From contig CANQPB010000001.1 of the NCBI GenBank assembly GCA_947625615.1, positions 62,001 through 126,000 on the forward strand: 64,000 nucleotides of DNA. The letters are read 5' to 3'. Both the position numbers and the translations under genes were made by a program. This document shows positions 40,803 through 46,881 of the stretch, in pieces. The DNA comes from an uncultured Clostridia bacterium. Lineage in GTDB: Bacteria; Bacillota; Clostridia; Oscillospirales; Ruminococcaceae. A model generated the notes under the pieces. That model saw only the letters and a list, made by a program, of their open reading frames with translations. It was not told where the DNA came from and searched no databases. The first letter of the stretch is position 1. Each line of letters begins with the position of its first letter.

Positions 40803-41936
40803 ATGGAGATCAACGAGATAAGAAGCCGCATAGACGAGCTTGACAAAAGCCTGCTGCCCATTTTGCTGAAAAGATTGCAGTTTTGCGCCGACGCCGCGAA
40901 CACCGGGGTGCTCACCCCGGCGGAGATAAAATCGCGCGAGCGTGAAATTTTAAGATGGGCGAGCGAGCAGGGCGGCGACATGGAGCTTTATGTAAACAGG
41001 TTTTACACCGCCCTCTTCGAGCTGGGCCGAGCCTACCGCGAGACAAATTCGCCGCTCGGCGGAAAGATCCGCCGGGACATCGCCGAGGCGCTTTCTAAAG
41101 AAACCGGCGAGTTCCCCGAGACCGGCATGATAGCCGTCCAAGGGGTGGAAGGCGCAAACTCGCAGATGGCCGCCGACAGCCTCTTCCCGAGGGGGAACCT
41201 TATATTCGTAAAGAGCTTCGAGGCCGTCTTCGATGCCGTTGAAAGCGGGCTCTGCCGCTTCGGCGTTCTGCCTATTGAAAACAGCTCGAACGGCTCGGTG
41301 CGCGCAAACTACGAGCTTTTGAACCGCAAGAACGTCAGGATAGTCCGCTCGACCCGCCTCTGCATACGCCACGAGCTTCTCGCCCGCCCCGGCGCCACCC
41401 TCGAAAGCATTCGCGAGATCCGCTCTCACGAGCAGGCCCTCGGGCAGTGCTCGGAATTTTTGAAGTCGCTCGGCGACAGGGTGAAGATCACCCCCTGCGC
41501 AAACACCGCCATGGCGGCCGAGCTCGCCTCAAAATCGCCGACGGGAGAAATTGCCGCAATAGCCTCGCACCCCGCGTGCGAGCTCTACGGGCTCGTCCCG
41601 ATAGCCGAAAGCATTCAGAACAGCGACAACAACTACACCCGCTTCATATGCATCTCCCGCGAGTGCGAGATCTACCCCGGCTCGGACAGAATAAGCCTTA
41701 TTCTCGCCCTAAAGCACCGCCCCGGCGCGCTTTACGAGATACTCGCCCGGCTCACCGCCCTCGACATAAACCTCATAAAGCTTGAAAGCTGCCCCATAGT
41801 CGGCCACGACTTCGAATTCATGTTCTTCTTCGAGATGCAGGGCTCCGTCCGCGATCCCCGCGTGGCGGCCATGCTTGAAAGCCTCGAGCAATCCTGCGAG
41901 AGCTTTAAATTCCTCGGAAACTATTCCGAGAGCTGA
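40803..41936 (+). CDS. pheA: PheA: chorismate mutase (degenerate?)/prephenate dehydratase
   Basis: A 377-residue fusion. Residues 1-90 are an AroQ-type chorismate mutase helix bundle; Arg7, Arg24, Arg45 and Glu46 match the E. coli residues 11, 28, 51 and 52, but Lys39 appears as Gly35 and Gln88 as Arg. Residues about 105-285 are prephenate dehydratase with PIENSSNGSV, HEQALGQCSEF and the catalytic NNYTRF. Residues about 295-370 are a Phe-binding ACT domain with GALYEIL and ESCP in place of the usual ESRP. It makes phenylpyruvate for phenylalanine. AAAGGAG precedes the ATG. Confidence 0.92.
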   Translation: MEINEIRSRIDELDKSLLPILLKRLQFCADAANTGVLTPAEIKSREREILRWASEQGGDMELYVNRFYTALFELGRAYRETNSPLGGKIRRDIAEALSKETGEFPETGMIAVQGVEGANSQMAADSLFPRGNLIFVKSFEAVFDAVESGLCRFGVLPIENSSNGSVRANYELLNRKNVRIVRSTRLCIRHELLARPGATLESIREIRSHEQALGQCSEFLKSLGDRVKITPCANTAMAAELASKSPTGEIAAIASHPACELYGLVPIAESIQNSDNNYTRFICISRECEIYPGSDRISLILALKHRPGALYEILARLTALDINLIKLESCPIVGHDFEFMFFFEMQGSVRDPRVAAMLESLEQSCESFKFLGNYSES

Positions 41937-41951
41937 TAGGGAGGTCAACCC

Positions 41952-42491
41952 ATGCAAAACGCGGAACAATATTCGGCAGTCCGAAAGATGGCGGAGGTCG
42001 CGGTCTTTTCGGCGTTGCTATGCGTAATTTCACCCTTTGCGATACCCATAGGCCCCGTCTCGATAACCCTTGCGACATTCGGGGTATATCTTTCGGGAGC
42101 GGTGCTCGGCTGCAAAAAGGGCGGCGCCGCCGTCGCGGTATATCTCATGCTCGGGTTTATAGGGCTGCCCGTCTTTTCGGGATTTATGGGAGGCGTTCAG
42201 CGCCTTATCGGCCCCACGGGCGGATACCTTGTCGGCTACATACCCTGCGCCATGATAACGGGCTTCTTCTCTCGCAAATTCAAAAGGCTTTGGGCCTCCG
42301 CCGCAGGAATGGCCCTCGGTACCGTAGTTCTCTACGCCTTAGGCACCGCATGGTTCTGCCTTATGAGCGGCACATCGCTTCTGCCGGCGCTTTCGGCCTG
42401 CGTGTTTCCCTTCCTTCCCGGCGACGCCGCAAAGATAGCCTGCGCGGCCCTGCTCGGCGACCGGCTGAGAAAGCTCGCCGAAAGGGTATAA
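41952..42491 (+). CDS. bioY: BioY biotin transporter (ECF S component)
   Basis: A 179-residue protein with six hydrophobic segments and the BioY signatures PVSITLATFGVYLSGAVLG and GLPVFSGFMGGVQRLIGPTGGYLVGY. It binds biotin and works with a shared ECF energy module, which is not in this window. AGGGAGG precedes the ATG 15 bases after pheA, and a terminator follows, so it is probably the last gene of the transcript. No BirA box is evident. Confidence 0.95.
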   Translation: MQNAEQYSAVRKMAEVAVFSALLCVISPFAIPIGPVSITLATFGVYLSGAVLGCKKGGAAVAVYLMLGFIGLPVFSGFMGGVQRLIGPTGGYLVGYIPCAMITGFFSRKFKRLWASAAGMALGTVVLYALGTAWFCLMSGTSLLPALSACVFPFLPGDAAKIACAALLGDRLRKLAERV

Positions 42492-42504
42492 ATTTTGAGA
42501 GATA

Positions 42505-42540
42505 TAAATAAGTCCTGCCTGAATGGCGGGACTTATTTAT
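42505..42540 (+). terminator. Terminator after bioY
   Basis: AAATAAGTCC...GGACTTATTT with an inner GCC/GGC and a T-rich 3' end. Confidence 0.85.
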
Positions 42541-42574
42541 AAGAAACCGGAGCATCTAATTAGGCGCTATGTTT

Positions 42575-42795
42575 GCAGCCATACTCTAAAAGGGGACGCC
42601 CTCTCTTGCAGGACACAGTCGTGGAGCGTCCACCTCTTGCCAAAACTGTCCACCGGACAGTTTTGGCAATTCACCCCTTGCGGAGCGCCTGATGTATAGG
42701 ATTCCGCGACTGCGGTCGCGGCCAGAGGCTGCTCGCCTCTGGACTCTCGCAAGCCTTTTGAAAAAGTCTTGACCGAAAACTTTTTCACGGCGTGC
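42575..42795 (-). repeat. Dispersed palindromic repeat family B, copy B2
   Basis: Inverted copy. Read on the minus strand it starts AAAAAGTTTTCGGTCAAGAC, then CCAGAGGC...GCCTCTGG, CCGCGAC...GTCGCGG, then CCAAAACTGTCC/GGACAGTTTTGG (about 42639-42668). It lies between converging bioY and the DHHW gene. Confidence 0.8.
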
Positions 42796-42800
42796 CGGGC

Positions 42801-43901
42801 TTACTGCATTACCTCACCGTTATTCAGCACGAGCGTGCTGTACAGGAAAAGCACGTCGGCGCCGTCGAAATCGACAAACTGCCCGAGGCGCGCGCTCGCA
42901 AGATACCGTATATCCACCAGCGTGACCTTCGAATATCCCTCGGCAAGAAGCGGGGCTATCGACGAGCCGAAGCTGTCGCGGAAAATTATCAGCTCGCCCT
43001 TATCTTTCGCCGCGGGGTTTTCCACCGTCATAAGCGAGCGGGGCCCGCTGAGAAAGATCTCATAGGGGTCGGTGCCGGAGGCGGCGTCAAAATCGTAAAC
43101 TCCGCCGTAGGCGTCCGTCTCGAAATTATAGGCGGTCATGCCGTTTATAGCGGGGCTTTCAAGATATATCAGGCTCTCCCCCTTAAGCGGCAGCGCCGAC
43201 TGCCCGCTGTAAACTCCGTAAAAGGGCGCGTCGAGCGCTTTTTCGGTGTATTCGCCGCCTATCTCGGCGCCCATGGCCTCGGCGAGGGTGCGCGCAGTGT
43301 CGATTATTTTCTCCTGCCGCCAGTGGGTATCGGTGGTATAATAATCCGAGATGTCAAGCGTCGGGAAGATGTCAATATACTCGGCAAAGGGGACGCTCTC
43401 GCGAAGCGTGTTCACCATTTTTTCGCTGTCAAGGCAGGGATATCCCGCATCGGGAGCCAAAAAGCAGTTTTTGTCGGGGATCACCGACAGAAAGACCTTA
43501 CCGCCGCCGTCTTTGATATATTCGTCGTAGATATAGTTTATTTTATTAGAGACGTTTGTCAGCGCGGCCTCGTTTAAGGGGTATTCCAGCTTCGAGGCGT
43601 AGCCGTCCTTAAAATATATCCCGTTCGAATCGAGCTGCCAAAAGCCGTAATATTCGGCATAGGCCTTTATCCTGCGGAAGCCGTCCCGCAGGGGGAACTG
43701 GTCGGCGGAATATTTTTCGAAATCGGACATGAATTTTCCGCTGACAAGGTTTTCCGCCGTGAGCTTAGGGGCCTGCGCAAGCCGTCTGCGCTCGCTCAGC
43801 GAGGTCTCGGCGTCGGGGGCGAAGATCCCCCATAGCGACAGCCCGAATATCCACAGCGCCGCCGTAAGGATAACGGCGATATTCTTTGTTTTTTGCGTCA
43901 T
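42801..43901 (-). CDS. DHHW family protein (AlgX/AlgJ-like SGNH-type)
   Basis: A 366-residue membrane-anchored protein with one N-terminal helix (about residues 8-27). The DHHW family signs are FEKYSADQFPLRDGFRRIKA near residue 60, and the Asp-His pair in TTDTHWRQEKII near residue 195. A Ser in IIFRDSFGSSIAPLL near residue 310 completes the SGNH-like triad. In alginate and cellulose systems such proteins transfer acetyl groups outside the cell. Here it is last in an operon with an MBOAT acyltransferase and a lipoprotein, so surface polysaccharide O-acylation is likely; the polymer is unknown. Confidence 0.87.
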   Translation of the reverse strand: MTQKTKNIAVILTAALWIFGLSLWGIFAPDAETSLSERRRLAQAPKLTAENLVSGKFMSDFEKYSADQFPLRDGFRRIKAYAEYYGFWQLDSNGIYFKDGYASKLEYPLNEAALTNVSNKINYIYDEYIKDGGGKVFLSVIPDKNCFLAPDAGYPCLDSEKMVNTLRESVPFAEYIDIFPTLDISDYYTTDTHWRQEKIIDTARTLAEAMGAEIGGEYTEKALDAPFYGVYSGQSALPLKGESLIYLESPAINGMTAYNFETDAYGGVYDFDAASGTDPYEIFLSGPRSLMTVENPAAKDKGELIIFRDSFGSSIAPLLAEGYSKVTLVDIRYLASARLGQFVDFDGADVLFLYSTLVLNNGEVMQ

Positions 43902-43912
43902 TGCCGTCCTCC

Positions 43913-45316
43913 CTAAAATCTGAAATACAAAAACGGATTGAACGAGCCGTCGGCGAGATATCCCGTCGAAACCGCCAGCATCAAAAGAAGCGCTGCCGGC
44001 TCGGCTATCATCATGATCTTTTTGCCGGCGCCGCCCTGCGAAATTTTTTCAACTATCCTCTTGGGCAGCGGGGTCGAGCCTATAATGCCGATTATAAGCA
44101 GCACGGCGTAGCTCCGCAGGAAATATACCGCCTCGCCGGAAACGAGGGGCAGGCCGCCGAGGCCGAACAGCGAGCCTATGCTTTTAAACGCCTCACCCAC
44201 CGACGGCGCGTCGAACAGCGTGAAGCTCACCGTCACGAAAAGTATCTTATAGATATGCGCCAAAAACTTCGATTTTTCGAGATACTTTAAATACCACAGC
44301 TTTTCGGCCACCAAAAGGGCGGCAAAGAAAAGTCCCCAGAGGATAAATGTCCAGTCGGCGCCATGCCAGAAGCCGGTCAAAAACCACACCGTCAGAATGT
44401 TCAGCAGCCAGCGCGGCTTTGAAACGCGGTTTCCGCCCATGGGAATGTACACATAGTCGCGGAACCAGCTCCCGAGCGTCATATGCCAGCGCCGCCAGAA
44501 TTCGGTGCCGCTCTTTGAGATGAACGGATAGTTGAAGTTTTCGGGGAAATCGAAGCCGAATATCTTTCCGAGGCCTATCGCCATGTCGGAATAGCCGGAG
44601 AAATCGAAGTAGATGTGCACCGAATAGGCTATCGCGTATACCCACACAAAAAGCACCGATTTGTCGCCCGAGGCTTTGAACGCGTTTATAAGCTCGGCGA
44701 GCTGGTTTGCTATCAGCACCTTTTTTGCAAGGCCGATGACAAACCTGCGCGTGCCGAGGGCGATTTTTTCAACCGAATGACTCCTCCGGTCAAGCTGCGC
44801 GGCGATGTCGGTATAGCGGACTATCGGCCCGGCTATAAGCTGCGGGAACATCGCGACATAGGCGCCTAAGGTTATGGGATTTTTCTGCGCCGCCGCGTTC
44901 CCGCGGGAGACGTCTATCGTGTAGCTTAAAATCTGGAAGGTGTAAAAGCTTATTCCTATCGGCAAAACTATCCCTAAAAGCGGCAGCGAAAGCCCGGTGA
45001 CGGCGTTGAAATTCTTTATAAAGAAATCGGCGTATTTGCAGTATACCAAAAGTCCTATGCTGACCGCGCAGGAGAGCCCTGTGAAAAGCGCTTTGAGGCG
45101 CTTTTTTTCGCGGTATTTCTCTATAAGCAGCCCGAAGACATAGCCCTGGACTATGGCGGCTATCATAAAAACGGCAAAGCGAGGCTCGCCCCAGGCGTAA
45201 AACCCGAGGCTGAACACCAAAAGCACCGCGTTTTTAAGCGCCCGCGGAACTATGAAATATACCGCAATTACCGTGGGCAGAAACCAATAGAGAAAGGGTA
45301 TGCTTGAAAATACCAT
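43913..45316 (-). CDS. MBOAT family O-acyltransferase (AlgI/DltB-like)
   Basis: A 467-residue polytopic membrane protein with about ten helices. It has the family markers GISFYTFQILSYTIDVSRG, FPQLIAGPIVRY, and the catalytic region FWRRWHMTLGSWFRDYVYIPMGG followed by FLTGFWHGADWTFILWG, with the conserved His. It carries acyl groups across the membrane to an extracellular acceptor enzyme, here the DHHW protein 11 bases downstream. Translation is coupled to the preceding lipoprotein gene (2-base gap, weak own ribosome site). Confidence 0.93.
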   Translation of the reverse strand: MVFSSIPFLYWFLPTVIAVYFIVPRALKNAVLLVFSLGFYAWGEPRFAVFMIAAIVQGYVFGLLIEKYREKKRLKALFTGLSCAVSIGLLVYCKYADFFIKNFNAVTGLSLPLLGIVLPIGISFYTFQILSYTIDVSRGNAAAQKNPITLGAYVAMFPQLIAGPIVRYTDIAAQLDRRSHSVEKIALGTRRFVIGLAKKVLIANQLAELINAFKASGDKSVLFVWVYAIAYSVHIYFDFSGYSDMAIGLGKIFGFDFPENFNYPFISKSGTEFWRRWHMTLGSWFRDYVYIPMGGNRVSKPRWLLNILTVWFLTGFWHGADWTFILWGLFFAALLVAEKLWYLKYLEKSKFLAHIYKILFVTVSFTLFDAPSVGEAFKSIGSLFGLGGLPLVSGEAVYFLRSYAVLLIIGIIGSTPLPKRIVEKISQGGAGKKIMMIAEPAALLLMLAVSTGYLADGSFNPFLYFRF

Positions 45317-45318
45317 AA

Positions 45319-45924
45319 TTATCCGAGCTCGGGCACCGCGAAGGAAGCCGTGTTGTCTCCGCCGGCGGTGGACATATCCTCTTCGATAGCTACAACGGCT
45401 GCGTCGCCGTAAATCTCTACAGCCTTATCCTTAAAGGCGGTGACAAGGTCGTTGGCGCCGAAGACGTTTACCACAAGGCGGCTGCCTATCTTTATGACGT
45501 AAAGGGTCTCGGGCCAGCCGCACATATAGGCACGGTTCATAAGGCTGTCGCGTATGCCCTTGCAGACCTCGTCTATGTCGGCGTCCTCGGTGAGATGGTA
45601 GGCGCCGCAGGTAAAGGTGTTCGCGTTGAGCATGTGGCGCATCGAGGCCGCCTCGTCTATCATTGAGATGTTCGCGGCGGGATAACCTATGCCGTTTTCA
45701 AGGTCTGAGCCGTCGCCGATGGCGTGCGGCCCGGGGGCGTTTTCAACGGCGGCGTCGTAGTCTCCGCCGAAGCTCATGAAGTGCTGATCCTCCGGCATGC
45801 CGTCCCATATTTCGGTGAGGACTTCAAGAGCGGTCTTGTCCACCTCGGGCAGGCCCTCGGCGCCGCAGCCGGCGAGCGCAAACAGCATTACCGCCGCTAA
45901 AATGACTGAAATGATTTTTTTCAT
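45319..45924 (-). CDS. Lipoprotein of the acylation operon (DUF4358-like)
   Basis: A 201-residue lipoprotein with lipobox LAGC (Cys about residue 20). The mature part is acidic with a helical start (LPEVDKTALEVLTEIWDGM) and a C-terminal alpha/beta part (YVIKIGSRLVVNVFGANDLVTAFKDKA). Small lipoproteins of the DUF4358 group often accompany MBOAT/DHHW pairs in Clostridia, which guides this name; the domain itself is not certain. First gene of the operon, with AAAGGAGAATC before the ATG and a strong promoter about 95 bases upstream. Confidence 0.75.
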   Translation of the reverse strand: MKKIISVILAAVMLFALAGCGAEGLPEVDKTALEVLTEIWDGMPEDQHFMSFGGDYDAAVENAPGPHAIGDGSDLENGIGYPAANISMIDEAASMRHMLNANTFTCGAYHLTEDADIDEVCKGIRDSLMNRAYMCGWPETLYVIKIGSRLVVNVFGANDLVTAFKDKAVEIYGDAAVVAIEEDMSTAGGDNTASFAVPELG

Positions 45925-46022
45925 GATGATTCTCCTTTTTTAAAGATTTTTTGCGTGTGCACATATAATACGCTTTGAAAACGCAAAATATTGCGCCGGC
46001 AAAAAAATATTTTATCAATCGG

Positions 46023-46051
46023 ATTATACTATATAAGGAAGCAATTGTCAA
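46023..46051 (-). promoter_or_regulatory. Promoter of the lipoprotein-MBOAT-DHHW operon
   Basis: On the minus strand: TTGACA, 17-base spacer, TATAAT, a near-perfect match. A 14-bp palindrome TTCCGCCGGCGGAA lies upstream at 46090-46103. Confidence 0.82.
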
Positions 46052-46158
46052 TTCCAGTGACTTTCGTTTTGAGCTTTTGCCGGAAATTTTTCCGCCGGCG
46101 GAATTTTCTGACAGATTGGCGACGGCGGGGGAATTTTCCCTTCGCATTCTGCCCAAGC

Positions 46159-46180
46159 GAGGTTAGCCAAAGCTAACTCT
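46159..46180. promoter_or_regulatory. DtxR/IdeR-like iron box 1
   Basis: GAGGTTAGCCAAAGCTAACTCT, written in parts: GGTTAGC, CAA, GCTAACT. It matches the half-sites of the DtxR/IdeR consensus TTAGGTTAGSCTAACCTAA. It lies about 45 bases upstream of the feo promoter. Confidence 0.65.
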
Positions 46181-46224
46181 TTTTGTTCACCCCTCCAAAA
46201 TTGAAAAAACAGGCATAAAACCTA

Positions 46225-46252
46225 TTGACAAAAGCATAAATCTGAATAAAAT
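46225..46252 (+). promoter_or_regulatory. Promoter of the feo operon
   Basis: TTGACA, 16-base spacer, TAAAAT. Iron box 2 begins seven bases after the -10, over the expected transcription start. Confidence 0.72.
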
Positions 46253-46258
46253 ATAACT

Positions 46259-46281
46259 GAGGTTAGCCGAGGCTAACCAAA
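46259..46281. promoter_or_regulatory. DtxR/IdeR-like iron box 2 (operator)
   Basis: GAGGTTAGCC and GGCTAACCAA flank one GA step, giving a near-perfect palindrome GGTTAGCC(GA)GGCTAACC. Placed at the transcription start, it would repress feo when iron is bound. Confidence 0.75.
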
Positions 46282-46306
46282 TCATTCCAACTAACCGGAG
46301 GCAGAT

Positions 46307-46519
46307 ATGATACCTTTGACTTATGCGGACGTGGGGTGCGAGCAGATCATAAAAAAGGTCGGCGGATCCCCCGATGTAAAAAAACATCTTGAAGACCTCG
46401 GCTTTAACGTCGGCGGGGCGGTAACGCCGGTATCCGAGATCGGCGGCAACCTTATTATAAAGGTGAAGGATTCGAGGATAGCGCTCAGCCGCGAAATGGC
46501 GCAGAGAATAATGGTTTAA
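46307..46519 (+). CDS. feoA: FeoA domain protein (first copy)
   Basis: A 70-residue SH3-like FeoA domain. KHLEDLGFNVGGAVTPVSEIGG is the diagnostic segment and RIALSREMAQRIMV is the C-terminal strand-helix. FeoA is a small cytoplasmic partner needed for FeoB iron uptake. GGAGGC precedes the ATG. This copy is separated from the rest by a short terminator-like hairpin and a third iron box, so it may also be expressed by itself. Confidence 0.93.
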   Translation: MIPLTYADVGCEQIIKKVGGSPDVKKHLEDLGFNVGGAVTPVSEIGGNLIIKVKDSRIALSREMAQRIMV

Positions 46520-46540
46520 GGAAGCCTCGGCTTCCTTTTC
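46519..46540 (+). terminator. Short terminator-like hairpin after first feoA
   Basis: AGGAAGC/GCTTCCT with a 4-base loop, then TTTTC. It may attenuate read-through into the second feoA. Confidence 0.55.
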
Positions 46541-46548
46541 GCGGGCAG

Positions 46549-46571
46549 CGGGTTAGCTAAAGCTAACCTAA
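46549..46571. promoter_or_regulatory. DtxR/IdeR-like iron box 3 (internal)
   Basis: CGGGTTAGCT, AA, AGCTAACCTAAG: palindrome GGTTAGCTAAAGCTAACC. It lies between the two feoA genes. No clear promoter is seen next to it. Confidence 0.65.
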
Positions 46572-46645
46572 GCCGCGGCAAAAAGGCTTTCGCGCGGCCC
46601 GGGCGGCCGCCAAAGATAAAAATTTAAGACATCAGGAGGCAGCGA

Positions 46646-46867
46646 ATGAAAACACTGAGCGAAGTGAAGGTAGGCGAAACGGTGAAGGTCGTCCGGCTTC
46701 ACGGCGAGGGCGCCGTCAAGCGCAGGATAATGGACATGGGAATAACCAAAGGCGTTGAGGTTTACGTCAGAAAGGTGGCGCCGCTGGGCGATCCCTTTGA
46801 GGTGAACGTGCGGGGCTACGAGCTCAGCCTAAGAAAGGCCGACGCCGAAATGATCGAAGTTGAATGA
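46646..46867 (+). CDS. feoA: FeoA domain protein (second copy)
   Basis: A 73-residue FeoA domain of the more usual type: LSEVKVGETVKVVRL, KRRIMDMGITKGVEVYV and VRGYELSLRKADAEMIEVE. It differs clearly in sequence from the first copy, so the pair is an old duplication rather than a recent one. AGGAGGC precedes the ATG. Its end lies 14 bases before the chosen feoB start. Confidence 0.95.
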   Translation: MKTLSEVKVGETVKVVRLHGEGAVKRRIMDMGITKGVEVYVRKVAPLGDPFEVNVRGYELSLRKADAEMIEVE

Positions 46868-46881
46868 AAGAGGTAGACAGC

